From positions 46,639,785 to 46,703,784 of the forward strand of contig NC_087068.1 of assembly GCF_963678635.1 (NCBI RefSeq): 64,000 nucleotides of DNA. The letters are read 5' to 3'. The stretch is from Symsagittifera roscoffensis. Lineage: Eukaryota > Xenacoelomorpha > Acoela > Convolutidae. How positions within the stretch are numbered: position 1 is the first letter of the stretch; each line of letters starts with the position of its first letter. Below are positions 23,065-32,554 of this stretch, piece after piece. Both the position numbers and the translations under genes were made by a program. The notes under the pieces are model-generated. The model saw only the letters and a list, made by a program, of their open reading frames with translations, searched no databases and had not been told where the DNA came from.

Positions 23065-23862
23065 GATCCAGAGAAGACCAGCGTCACGATTCAAGACGTA
23101 GATCGTGAAAGCATGAAATACATCAAGACTGAACGAGATGATCCTTCCTGGGCTGCCCAGGAAGGACGATTACTCATTCCAGCTTCTAACCTTGACTTGA
23201 TACCCGGTATGCGATCGACGGGGACGTCGATGGATATTTTTGTCCGGGGAGTGGGGGTAGGACTTACCCACACTGAAAACTTGATAATAAAAAAATTAAG
23301 AATAGCAAGGGAAACAGGAGAATTAGAAGCAGAAACAGGCGAAGAGCCTAAGAAACCTGACATAGGCAGGGTAGTTGAGTCATATTTTAATTTACCAAAC
23401 GAGTATTCTAGTAACATAATACTAACAGACAGTGATTTCATACTCACAAACAGAACATGTGCGATAGCAATCACCGCAGACATGAGTTTTAGGACAGCTT
23501 TAGCGGCAGATTTTAAGAGAGAATACAAAAACGTGGAATTCCTTTGGAAGCAAAGACCAGGGATAGGGGGCGTAGCAGCCTTACCTCCGGCGGTGTCGCA
23601 GATATCGGGAAAATATTTATGCTTCTTGGTAACGAGGGCGACAGAGAAGCAGCACGTGGACCCAGAAAACCTAGTCTTGTGTTTGACGAGGCTGAGGGAC
23701 TTCCTTGGGGAAATGGACGTGAAGGAGCTCTCGCTTCCAGTGTACGATCCAAACAGAGGAAGACTGCATCCTCGGGAATTGTACGCGCTTGTACACGTGA
23801 TATTCTCTGATACGAACATACAAGTATATCTACATAAGAAATATTACTTAAGTATAGGCTGA
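23065..23862 (+). CDS. Macrodomain-like module, C-terminal continuation of pol frame
   Basis: Open in the same frame as integrase, directly after the TAG at 23062-23064; the first ATG is at 23113. The 48 bases between stop and ATG still read as plausible protein. The C-terminal ~120 residues follow the pattern of TARG1/ALC1-type macrodomains: a G-G-V-A-x-L strand, a Y-L-C-F-L-V-T-R strand, an E-N-L helix with a leucine-rich stretch, an L-S-L-P strand where the ligand loop should follow, and a final I-Q-V-Y strand. Such domains bind or hydrolyse ADP-ribose. The glycine-rich loop after the L-P strand is replaced by a D-P-N-R-G sequence, so catalysis or binding is doubtful. The fold call is from pattern only. 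It may act as a separate protein or as a read-through tail of Pol. Confidence 0.6.
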   Translation, partial: DPEKTSVTIQDVDRESMKYIKTERDDPSWAAQEGRLLIPASNLDLIPGMRSTGTSMDIFVRGVGVGLTHTENLIIKKLRIARETGELEAETGEEPKKPDIGRVVESYFNLPNEYSSNIILTDSDFILTNRTCAIAITADMSFRTALAADFKREYKNVEFLWKQRPGIGGVAALPPAVSQISGKYLCFLVTRATEKQHVDPENLVLCLTRLRDFLGEMDVKELSLPVYDPNRGRLHPRELYALVHVIFSDTNIQVYLHKKYYLSIG

Positions 23863-24162
23863 GTGATGTGCGAGAGAGTGTTAGGCCAAAGACTAAGTTG
23901 TACGTAAAATGTGTGTTATGTTATGTTATGTTATGTTATGGTTATTAAGATCATGGGTAAGTAGGGGTTAGTGACCATGAACAACTAAATGACGATCTTG
24001 GGAATAGATCCAAAGTTTGGATTGTCCAATCTTAGGTCGAATTCCAAAATTTTAAAAACCAATTGATTTTAATAAATTTTAGGATAAATATCCTTTTATC
24101 TGAACTGTTTTAAGCAAATTTTAACGATATATGTTAAGGTGAAACTGACAAGTGTGACATTC
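23863..24162 (+). other. Spacer between pol and the downstream ORFs
   Basis: No ORF of note. Contains a TTATG pentamer repeat (about 23915-23945) and leads into a strong 3' splice site at 24163-24178. Confidence 0.6.
23915..23945 (+). repeat. (TTATG)n microsatellite, about 6 units
   Basis: Perfect pentamer repeat in the spacer after the macrodomain-like ORF. Confidence 0.9.
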
Positions 24163-24178
24163 GTGATTTCTTTTCTAG
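24163..24178 (+). promoter_or_regulatory. Candidate 3' splice acceptor upstream of the SGNH ORF
   Basis: A pyrimidine-rich run ends in TTTTCTAG at 24178, 77 bp before the ATG at 24255. It would let a spliced or trans-spliced mRNA present the downstream ORF as its first one, as happens for env-type genes in other retroelements. No experimental support. Confidence 0.45.
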
Positions 24179-24254
24179 ATCCTGATTGATCATTTAAATT
24201 ACTCACTTGAGTCAAATCATCAAATCGAATCAAATCAAACTTGGAAAGAATAGA

Positions 24255-27200
24255 ATGGACAACTTTAACCTGGATGAATTGATGGACCTGGCAGAGGCAT
24301 ATGTAGGACCGATGGTAGATGCGATCTATCGTCGGCTGATCGAACGAGACTTCGCTCTGGAGGACCCAGAGGTGGTCATGTTGCTGACCGCCCTGATCAA
24401 CATCTTGGGGCACGACAACCGTGGGGACCGCCCCACGGAAGTCCTGTTGATGGCAGCATATGGAGAAAGAGGAGTACTAGACCGCCCGAACATGAGAGTG
24501 ATGAGGTGGAGAAACGGGGCTCTCTCAGGGAGTGACTTGGCGAATGAGCCTGGATTGGGAAGTTCTAGGACTTACCAACCAGGTGAGATGCCAATGCCCT
24601 CTAAGCCTAAACCTGGGCTGACGAGAATGCATCGGGAGATGAACAGCGAGACGACCTCGTCTGGTTCACCACTGAGAGCAGCTGTGCCACCAAAAAGGGC
24701 GAAAGTAACACAGAAGGTTCAGACAAACCAAACCATACAAGATCTGGACGAGATGAACGATCAGCTGAGAAGTACGAAGAAGGAGCTGGACGAGATGACC
24801 AAAAGCATGCTCCAGATGGAGGAAGATCGGGACATGTGGAGAAAGTTGTTTGAAGACTGCAACAAAAAGCAGGGTCAAGAGATCGAGCGCTTAAGGCAGG
24901 AATACAAAGAGCGATCGGAGCAGGTGGCGTTGACAACGGCCGTAGAGAAAGTGATACCTGCAAGGGATATTCCTCGTGGGCAGTCCCCGATGGAGCTCTT
25001 GACACCTCGAGAAATGAGTCAAACAACGGAGACACGGCTTCCAGCAGAGACGAATCGAGTAAAAATCCCGGATCCTAGTGACACCTTGGGTGATCCCGTC
25101 GTAGAACAGACAGTGAGGAAGCTGACAGAGACAGCTGGACGACTGGTCGCTAACAAGAATGCGCCAGGTTCCGGGGTGACTGCACCCTATGGAACGATTG
25201 ACGATACGGGCAGAGTACAAATCTCCCAGACCGTGATCAGACAAGGGATAAGTAACGTGACACCACTCATGGGGAGCTCGAGAATCCCAGAGAGGAAAGT
25301 ACGAAAGATGCCAGGGAAGAAAGTGTCTCGTATAATAGACGTGCAGAAGAATAATCAATTGAAATACAATTTCACGGGAGTTCCGGAGACAGATCCGAGG
25401 GCCTGCTTCAATCGAGCTACCTGGAGCCCGGCTGTAAACCTGCAGCAACCACGACTCGGGACATCTCATCTGATATTGAGAGACAGCTTAGTCAGAGTGC
25501 TGTCGAATTTGAGGACCTCGTGGGTCACCACGGTGATGGCCTTTGGAGGCGCGACGATAGCCCAATTATATCGGATGGTGGAACTGATGAATCCAGGGAA
25601 GATTCGCAATGTGATGATCTTAGTTGGGACGAATGACATCTCCAGAGGTTCAGACGAGCAGGAAGCACTGTGGGAGTCAATGATGGTGTGTTTGTTTACG
25701 ACCCTCTGGCAGAAATTCAGTTGCGCGGTACTGACCGTTTGCACTGTGCCAATGAACACGAGAAGCCTGACAGCATCGGGAAGAAGGCACAACGAGGGAG
25801 TCATAAGATGGAACAACATCTTGAGGAACCTAGCAAATCGAAATGCCGGAAGGATGATCCTCATGGACATTGAACATGAGTTGAGAGCCATGGGTCAGGC
25901 CAGACTGACCACGGATGGCATCCACTTCGACAGTATCGAAGGACAAGCTTGGTTGAATCGAGTCTTCCAAGAACGGTTGGATGAGCTGGAAGCAGAACTC
26001 TTTGACACAGGAGTGCTGAAGGAAGAGGGAACGGTGAGTGATGCGGTGATTACCACCTTTGTGCCTCCTAGCCTGGAAACACGCCTGGGTACGGTCCCAG
26101 CCGTCACGAATTACCGGCAACAAAGCTCCAGTGAACCAGGTCGAAGAACAGACGTGCAGGATCGGTTGGGAGAAGCACCGTTGAGGAGAACAATTCATCC
26201 TAGGAGAAGGATAGGACCTGTCAACCAACCAATCGAAGAAGTAGCAGGCACATCTAGATCGGACACTAGATCGGAGACGACGAGTACCAGTCGAGAGGAA
26301 AGACCGAGCAGAGGCTCATTGTTGTGGTCGAGATCCATACCGTCTCCTTGGCATATATACAAAGACGAACTAATGAAGCTGGACCTGCAGAGGGTAAGCT
26401 TCATCGAAGATGCAAGGAGGATGCTGAATGGAGCGATGCTATCCGTCAGCAGATTATACTCAATAACCGGCGTAGACTGGTTGATAGCCGCTAGCATAAA
26501 TTTCAGCACCACGACGGCCTTGAGATTTGCTGATTTGGAGGGACTGCCCTCTAACAACACGATGGGACCAGTGAATGCGAGACCGTTGCAAGATGTGAGA
26601 TTGAACCATGATGAGGGGAATCGTGAAGAGAGACCAGAGAGATTCCTAACGGCGAGAGCACCGATTGGACAACACGTGAAGATATTCAGGCAGCTGACGA
26701 CACCACCTGGTCATGTGAAGGAGAGAGTGTACCCAAAACTAGTGAACGAAGATGGTGATGCCCAGAGGTATGGCGGATTGACAGCGATAAAGAAAGAAGA
26801 AACCATCTTCGCCGCCTATGACAAAGCAGAGATGAGGAAGGCCAAAATCATGGTAGTAGCGAATTCAGAGTTCGTGTACACCTCCAAGTCTTTGTTTTGG
26901 CCGGACGTCATAATGTTGGCCGCGGTCGACCTAGACCTATTGCAATCAGTGTCTTTGGCTATAGGGGTACAAAGGCAGACAGACATGAACCCAATTACGG
27001 TTGTGTTTGCTGGCGTCAATGACCATCTACACAGTAGAGGTTTTCTGAGCAGTCTCAGAGATCCTGCAACAGCAGAAAACGCAGTATGGCCAGCAATAAA
27101 AGACATCCTAGAGTCGATGGGTGAAGTGGTGGATGCAACGAAGGAGGGGTCATTCAATAAAGTGGCGTTGAGAGTAGTATTCGCGTTGTCTCCGGGATAT

Positions 27201-28625
27201 GCACATCTCCCGGATGGACTGAAGTTTGTGTACGCAATGGTAGCCTTACTTTCGGAAGAAAAATATGATGTGATCATATCGGCCCCGAATTGCATGATAG
27301 AAATGGAGAACCTGAGGCCACTTAAGGCTGAACTGCCTACAGTATGGTCAGATATCTCAAACGCGATGAGAGGATTCAAGGACCACGCGCTACACATGTT
27401 AGTGTTGGACGAAGTGCTGGGGTTGGAACTGTCCAACTTCAGTCGGCAACTCAAACTGAAACCGGGAATAGACGACGACCATCGACTGATCACGGCAATG
27501 TCCAACGACTTATGGTTCCGAGCAATGGAAGTGGCAAGTGAAGACACAAGAAGAAAAAACTCACTAGAGACGAGAGCTCATCTGGAGGCGATGGTTCTGA
27601 GAACCAAGCCGGAAGCCAACCAGTGGCTACACCTGAATCCTAGAGTAGCGGCATTGGGTGCAGATGCTTTTCAGCAAGGCCCCGTAATGATCACGAAGAT
27701 ACATGCCTACTTGTTGAAGGAGGTGAACCTGGCGGAAAATGCCGGAGAAAAGACCGCTGAGTTTGTGAACAGAAGGTGTCAGATTACTCTGGAAACCTTC
27801 TGGACCCAGGAAGTGAAGGGACAGGAGGGATTTGAAAGGACAGACAGCTTGCTAGAAGGGTTGGGAGCCGGATGGACCGCGTCCTTCTTGGCAAAAGTTT
27901 ACCCGAAAGTCTCGCACTATTTGATAAAGGAATTCCTCCAAGCAGTAGTGAGAGTATCGATAGTGGAATTAATAGCCTTGTTCGTGACATTCGGAGCGGA
28001 GAGTTTCGTGAAAGGACCGGCGATACTGCTCACGGATGGAATACAGAACCTGCGACTAGATGGACTTCTGACATTGATCGCAATAACCCACGGAAACTTG
28101 GGAGGACTAATGAAACTGGCACGTTGTCCAGAGCAGATGAAAGAGAGAGTGAGGAACCTGGATATGAAGAAATCCACGGACTCGTGGAACAAAATAAGAG
28201 ATCTGAGACACACTCTTATCCAATATCTCTTGCAGCAAAATCGCTTTGGAACCGGAGAAGACGAGACAATTGAAAGAGAGGAAGATGTTAGACGACATGT
28301 TGGAGGCATGCCGCTATTAACGGATTTGATCTTAGCTATGAGAACCGATCCCTTGGCGCTGATCAGAGGAGTCACGGAGTTCGTGACAGTGATCTATGGA
28401 CCAGCAGTCACATTTGCATTCCCTGACGTTAAAGTGGAAGCATATAGGAGGTCGGTGCTGCACCTGAACCTCATATCGGCAGTGGACGGTAGTACACTGA
28501 ACTGGTGTGAGCAGCACACATTGCGGGAGCTCATGAGTGAAGATCTGTTATTTGCGAAAATATCGGAGCCAGAGATGACAGTCATCAATTTTGACGATCA
28601 CTTCCGTGACCGCATCGTTGAGTAG
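24255..28625 (+). CDS. Large ORF with SGNH/GDSL-hydrolase-like domains
   Basis: 1,456 codons from the ATG at 24255. In order: a helical N-terminus, a P/S-rich stretch, a coiled coil (about residues 160-225), a basic linker, then an SGNH hydrolase-like domain (about residues 400-575). That domain has D-S-L with Ser411 (block I), G-G near residues 431-432 (block II), G-T-N-D with Asn460 (block III) and D-G-I-H with Asp554 and His557 (block V). A second, degenerate copy follows a P/T/R-rich linker, with N-S-E at Ser871 and A-G-V-N-D-H at Asn922. The last ~450 residues are helical and unassigned. SGNH enzymes hydrolyse esters of lipids, carbohydrates or peptides. They are known in ORF1 of some CR1/L2-type LINEs but are not a standard part of Ty3/gypsy elements. 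The strand, the position after pol and the intact length suggest it belongs to the same element. The hydrolase call is motif-based. Confidence 0.72.
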   Translation: MDNFNLDELMDLAEAYVGPMVDAIYRRLIERDFALEDPEVVMLLTALINILGHDNRGDRPTEVLLMAAYGERGVLDRPNMRVMRWRNGALSGSDLANEPGLGSSRTYQPGEMPMPSKPKPGLTRMHREMNSETTSSGSPLRAAVPPKRAKVTQKVQTNQTIQDLDEMNDQLRSTKKELDEMTKSMLQMEEDRDMWRKLFEDCNKKQGQEIERLRQEYKERSEQVALTTAVEKVIPARDIPRGQSPMELLTPREMSQTTETRLPAETNRVKIPDPSDTLGDPVVEQTVRKLTETAGRLVANKNAPGSGVTAPYGTIDDTGRVQISQTVIRQGISNVTPLMGSSRIPERKVRKMPGKKVSRIIDVQKNNQLKYNFTGVPETDPRACFNRATWSPAVNLQQPRLGTSHLILRDSLVRVLSNLRTSWVTTVMAFGGATIAQLYRMVELMNPGKIRNVMILVGTNDISRGSDEQEALWESMMVCLFTTLWQKFSCAVLTVCTVPMNTRSLTASGRRHNEGVIRWNNILRNLANRNAGRMILMDIEHELRAMGQARLTTDGIHFDSIEGQAWLNRVFQERLDELEAELFDTGVLKEEGTVSDAVITTFVPPSLETRLGTVPAVTNYRQQSSSEPGRRTDVQDRLGEAPLRRTIHPRRRIGPVNQPIEEVAGTSRSDTRSETTSTSREERPSRGSLLWSRSIPSPWHIYKDELMKLDLQRVSFIEDARRMLNGAMLSVSRLYSITGVDWLIAASINFSTTTALRFADLEGLPSNNTMGPVNARPLQDVRLNHDEGNREERPERFLTARAPIGQHVKIFRQLTTPPGHVKERVYPKLVNEDGDAQRYGGLTAIKKEETIFAAYDKAEMRKAKIMVVANSEFVYTSKSLFWPDVIMLAAVDLDLLQSVSLAIGVQRQTDMNPITVVFAGVNDHLHSRGFLSSLRDPATAENAVWPAIKDILESMGEVVDATKEGSFNKVALRVVFALSPGYAHLPDGLKFVYAMVALLSEEKYDVIISAPNCMIEMENLRPLKAELPTVWSDISNAMRGFKDHALHMLVLDEVLGLELSNFSRQLKLKPGIDDDHRLITAMSNDLWFRAMEVASEDTRRKNSLETRAHLEAMVLRTKPEANQWLHLNPRVAALGADAFQQGPVMITKIHAYLLKEVNLAENAGEKTAEFVNRRCQITLETFWTQEVKGQEGFERTDSLLEGLGAGWTASFLAKVYPKVSHYLIKEFLQAVVRVSIVELIALFVTFGAESFVKGPAILLTDGIQNLRLDGLLTLIAITHGNLGGLMKLARCPEQMKERVRNLDMKKSTDSWNKIRDLRHTLIQYLLQQNRFGTGEDETIEREEDVRRHVGGMPLLTDLILAMRTDPLALIRGVTEFVTVIYGPAVTFAFPDVKVEAYRRSVLHLNLISAVDGSTLNWCEQHTLRELMSEDLLFAKISEPEMTVINFDDHFRDRIVE

Positions 28626-31600
28626 AAAGAGGACACATCGAGGTGTTTCCGAAGCTTTGGAATCTGAGACCCTATGACAAAACGAATGGTGAAATAACCA
28701 GAGTGCCTCGTCTCACTGCAGCATACCACAAGGTGAGAGAAGAAACGAAGGACTGGGACGATTACAAGAAGCTACCAGAGGCAATCCCTGAATTCCCTCT
28801 AATAAGAAGGATGTTGCTCGGAGCAGTCTCCGTGGTACAAACTCCTAGGTTGAGAGCATTCGAGACCAATGAAAGGAGAGTAGGGACTTTCTCGGTGACG
28901 ATGGATCCATACTTCGTGGGGAGAAATGCCGCCGTGTTACAGTACACACGATTTGCATACACGGATCAAGCGACGAGAAGGCGAATAAGCAACGCCGCTA
29001 CTCCCAAGCCTGGAAGATTTGATGAGGAATGGAGAGGACTAGGCTTAGCTCCGATGAGAATGAGAGGCAGATCAGAATTGCCTGAAGCCTCATTAATCCT
29101 GACCAGTGTGAAAAAGGAGATGAAAGTTGGAGGAATATTGCAGACGAGAACCTTCCTAGCACCCTTCGGCTGCGAAGAAATCAAAGTGGTCCATGGAGAA
29201 GAGGAAGATAAATCGGCCGGTACATTGCTCATACCGAGATTCCAGGAAGAAGCCGACAATGACGAACAAGGACCATCGAGCTCGAACAAGGATAAGTCAG
29301 AAGGAGATGACGGACAGGGTGGAAGCCGTCAGACTGAAGAACCCATGCAACAAGATCAAGCTGGTGGAGAAGACGACAGGGCATCGACAGGAGGAACATC
29401 CAGCCTGCATTTCAGTGATCTTGAGAATAATGCAGACACGTTGGAAACGACTGAGCCATCGGATGAAGGCATCTCGACACTGGAGCCTCCGTCAGCCTTT
29501 ATGGAAATGAAACAGAATTTGCCGGAGAGCAGCTGTCCTGGCAATTCAAGAAATAACGACCAGAGAATCCTCATGGAATCACCTCGGAGGAGAAGAATAG
29601 AGGCCTCAGCCAGAGTACCTGTCTTGGGAACGCTGCCCGAAGAAGAATGGGAAGTTCATCACCGAGACCACGAGAGTAGGACGGGATGCAAACTGGATAG
29701 AGTGGCGTTTATGGAAGAAGTCTGGACCGTGGTTCAAAGCTATGGGACCCAGTCTATTCTGAAAACGGGTCTCAACCAACCCTTGATGAGAGAAGTACTG
29801 GACAAGCTTGATGAGTGTGAAGGGAGACTGAGTGAGTTGTTGATCGACTCAGCCACTGATGAGAGTGAAGCGAATTCTCCCATCAAGATGACACCGCAGG
29901 ACGATGAAGGAGAGGTGGTGTACCTGTCAAGGACCAGGAGAGGGACGATGCGATCAAAAATGGTGATTGATAAAATCAATGCGATGAAAATGAAGTTAGG
30001 CAGCAGAGTGATGCCGAGGAGAGTTGGGAAGACGAAAGTGGATTCAGAAATATCGATGAAAGCTGGTAACTCAGCGAAAAGAAAACGAGTCGAGGAAGTC
30101 ATGGATTTGGGGCAAGGTGATTATCAATTGTCTGGCACAGATAGAGTATTAACTGATATAGCGATGGTGCCACCCATTCTCATGGCGGGGATAAAGTCAA
30201 CCGGTTATAAATCCAAAAGGAGTGACCGCATACAGGCGGAAACGATCGAGCAGTTGGTGAGCCTTCCATGGAAAGCAGTAGTATTAAGGTATTTCGAAGA
30301 CGAAATGAGGACTACGCCAAAAATACATGCTCTCGTGGCAGTACCTTACGTAAGAACAGAGTTACAGCTCAGGTTCGCCTGGTGCATGATGGGACTGACT
30401 CGCGAAGAGTATGATTCAGAAGAAAGGAAGAGGTCGAAAGAAGAGAAGGTTTTCCTCATGACGAATCTGAGGGATCTGATAGTCCAGGAGGGAGCAGCAG
30501 TAGCGTGTGCGAAGCGGAGAGACGCTCTCTGTTTCATTCGATTCCTGATAGAGCAGATTTCAGTACCTGCATTAAACACTTGTGTTAAAATGTTGAGGGA
30601 AGGCGATGAGCGAACGAAAGCCTTGTTCTTACTAGCAATGCTGGATATGCAGCAAAGTAAACCAATGAGGGTAAACATGAAAGAACCTGAAGAATTGGAA
30701 CCCATGAAAAAGATAGACGAGATCAGGAGATTCTCAAACAAGGAGTTGAGACTCACGAAAGAATCTATGGGAGCATTGCCGAAATCCAGTGAATACTGTG
30801 GACCGATCAAGAAGAAATCGTATGGCTACGTATCCGGGATTATAGGGATAGCGTACAATCCTTTCCTGAGTGAAGACATACGCGATTGCTTCTTTGATTA
30901 TGAGCATGCGGTGTTACTAAGATTCTGGACGTCCAGAATTGTAACGATTAAGAGCGTTAACAATCCACAGGCCAAATTGGGATTGGTCTTGGAAGAAGAG
31001 GTGACTGCACCTTCAGTACCAAAATCCGACAAGAGAGTGGAGTTTGGGTTGGGATTCTCAGATGAATTGCTGAGAACGAGCTTGATGGCAGTGTGGGAAT
31101 TGATGAGGCCATCATGGTGTCCTAGTCCCAACGCTGACTCAATATTACGGGCGACACAAGACGTACAGAGGGAACTGAATGCAGACTGTAACCTGCGTGA
31201 CCTCAACATCATATATAATGTGATAATAACAGCCTCTAAGAGCAACGGAGAAGATAAATTGGAGTTGCCTGGCTGGGGACCAGAAGACTGGGTCAAACCT
31301 GGTAGCTGTCTGGCGGAAGTCCGTGGACTGGAGGGTCACGTTTGTGGAGGTCTGGACTGTGTGAAAACCCTGGAGAAACAACACAAGCAATTGACAGTAT
31401 TGTTTGGAAATGTAGTGATGAAAGCAAGAACTGAAACGGAACTGATAGCAGATTGCCATGGAGGAACCGATGTGAATCTAGTGACAGCACTAGGATTCTA
31501 CAGCATGTTTGGTTCTTTAGAGTCACTATTGAATCTAGAACAGAAACATGAGATGGTCACAGCCATCAGCGTAGAAGTATTCCCAGGAGTTCTGCAGACT

Positions 31601-32554
31601 GAGCAGAAGTATATAGGAAAATGGAGGGAAGCAATCGAAACAGAGATGAACATCAGACACAGCGAAACTTATTGTAGACCATCAGGAGCACGATATTTGG
31701 TGGGTTCAACGTTGGCTCCAATGTGCAAGAGCAGATACCCTGTACATTTCGTGGCTGTGGACGTGAAGAGTACAAGAACGATCGTGGATCAAGCCTTCTC
31801 AGTGCCAAAGTGTGTGAGATTGGCGAGAATGTCTGAAAAGTCTTACGAGTTACTATGTAAGATGTTCTCAGCAGTTCCAGAGAGAACCAAAGAGGAGTTG
31901 GAGTCAATACTAGGAAAGAAGTTCATGGGATATGTGAGCGGGAACTTCAGTGACTTTGAGAAACAGAAACAGAGAGGATCAACTGTCACAGATTACAATG
32001 CAGTAGATGAGAATGATGAAATCCACCGAGTGATGATGGAAGTGGAACCATTGCTGGAAGCTTCGGGAAGACGTAATTGGAGGAGCATCATGTTGACACA
32101 TGACGAGTTTCCTGGCCACTGCTTGCTGCAGACCTGGTGGTATCCCAAGCGTAGTAATCTGATGTTGATCTGGGACTCTGGAGAGCTGCTCTCCATGGGT
32201 TTACCAGATTCATCACAGCCCGTAACAATAGTGATAGTGGGAGTTATGATGGCGATACGATGGCTGGAAGATCATGTGAGAGAAAATAATAGACAGGAGG
32301 CACCAACGAGAGAACAATTGCGGAAATTAGATTGTCTAAAAGATTTAGATCTTTTTGAGACAATGTGCAAAGTTCTAAACATTCCGATGGAAGTGAAGAA
32401 GATATGGGCGAGAAAACGATTGATGCCATGGTTCAGAGCTAACATGACTGCATGGTTGTACGAGTATGCGAAAAAGCATATGTCGAAGCATGGCAGAGTG
32501 TACAGTGAATATCAGCTGGAATTGGAGCAGGAGCTTTCAAGCGAGCTCTCGTGA
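28622..32554 (+). CDS. Large orphan ORF, about 1,300 codons
   Basis: I do not recognise this protein. The frame opens at 28622, overlapping the stop of the preceding ORF (28623-28625), and has no ATG until about residue 57. The residues before that ATG already look like real protein, so translation may enter by a -1 frameshift, by reinitiation at GTG 28643, or after splicing. The middle is acidic and S/T/E-rich (about 29200-29600) with a basic K-R-K-R cluster near 30080, suggesting nuclear or nucleic-acid contact. The C-terminal two thirds is a long, mixed-charge region without transmembrane segments or a signal peptide, so it is not an obvious envelope protein. It is intact over 3.9 kb, whereas the gag-pol part has several breaks. 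Confidence 0.65.
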   Translation, partial: VERGHIEVFPKLWNLRPYDKTNGEITRVPRLTAAYHKVREETKDWDDYKKLPEAIPEFPLIRRMLLGAVSVVQTPRLRAFETNERRVGTFSVTMDPYFVGRNAAVLQYTRFAYTDQATRRRISNAATPKPGRFDEEWRGLGLAPMRMRGRSELPEASLILTSVKKEMKVGGILQTRTFLAPFGCEEIKVVHGEEEDKSAGTLLIPRFQEEADNDEQGPSSSNKDKSEGDDGQGGSRQTEEPMQQDQAGGEDDRASTGGTSSLHFSDLENNADTLETTEPSDEGISTLEPPSAFMEMKQNLPESSCPGNSRNNDQRILMESPRRRRIEASARVPVLGTLPEEEWEVHHRDHESRTGCKLDRVAFMEEVWTVVQSYGTQSILKTGLNQPLMREVLDKLDECEGRLSELLIDSATDESEANSPIKMTPQDDEGEVVYLSRTRRGTMRSKMVIDKINAMKMKLGSRVMPRRVGKTKVDSEISMKAGNSAKRKRVEEVMDLGQGDYQLSGTDRVLTDIAMVPPILMAGIKSTGYKSKRSDRIQAETIEQLVSLPWKAVVLRYFEDEMRTTPKIHALVAVPYVRTELQLRFAWCMMGLTREEYDSEERKRSKEEKVFLMTNLRDLIVQEGAAVACAKRRDALCFIRFLIEQISVPALNTCVKMLREGDERTKALFLLAMLDMQQSKPMRVNMKEPEELEPMKKIDEIRRFSNKELRLTKESMGALPKSSEYCGPIKKKSYGYVSGIIGIAYNPFLSEDIRDCFFDYEHAVLLRFWTSRIVTIKSVNNPQAKLGLVLEEEVTAPSVPKSDKRVEFGLGFSDELLRTSLMAVWELMRPSWCPSPNADSILRATQDVQRELNADCNLRDLNIIYNVIITASKSNGEDKLELPGWGPEDWVKPGSCLAEVRGLEGHVCGGLDCVKTLEKQHKQLTVLFGNVVMKARTETELIADCHGGTDVNLVTALGFYSMFGSLESLLNLEQKHEMVTAISVEVFPGVLQTEQKYIGKWREAIETEMNIRHSETYCRPSGARYLVGSTLAPMCKSRYPVHFVAVDVKSTRTIVDQAFSVPKCVRLARMSEKSYELLCKMFSAVPERTKEELESILGKKFMGYVSGNFSDFEKQKQRGSTVTDYNAVDENDEIHRVMMEVEPLLEASGRRNWRSIMLTHDEFPGHCLLQTWWYPKRSNLMLIWDSGELLSMGLPDSSQPVTIVIVGVMMAIRWLEDHVRENNRQEAPTREQLRKLDCLKDLDLFETMCKVLNIPMEVKKIWARKRLMPWFRANMTAWLYEYAKKHMSKHGRVYSEYQLELEQELSSELS

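Noticed and set aside
28643-32554. Envelope-like glycoprotein in the position after pol
   Set aside because: No signal peptide, no transmembrane anchor and no furin-like or fusion-peptide-like segment; acidic/basic soluble character.
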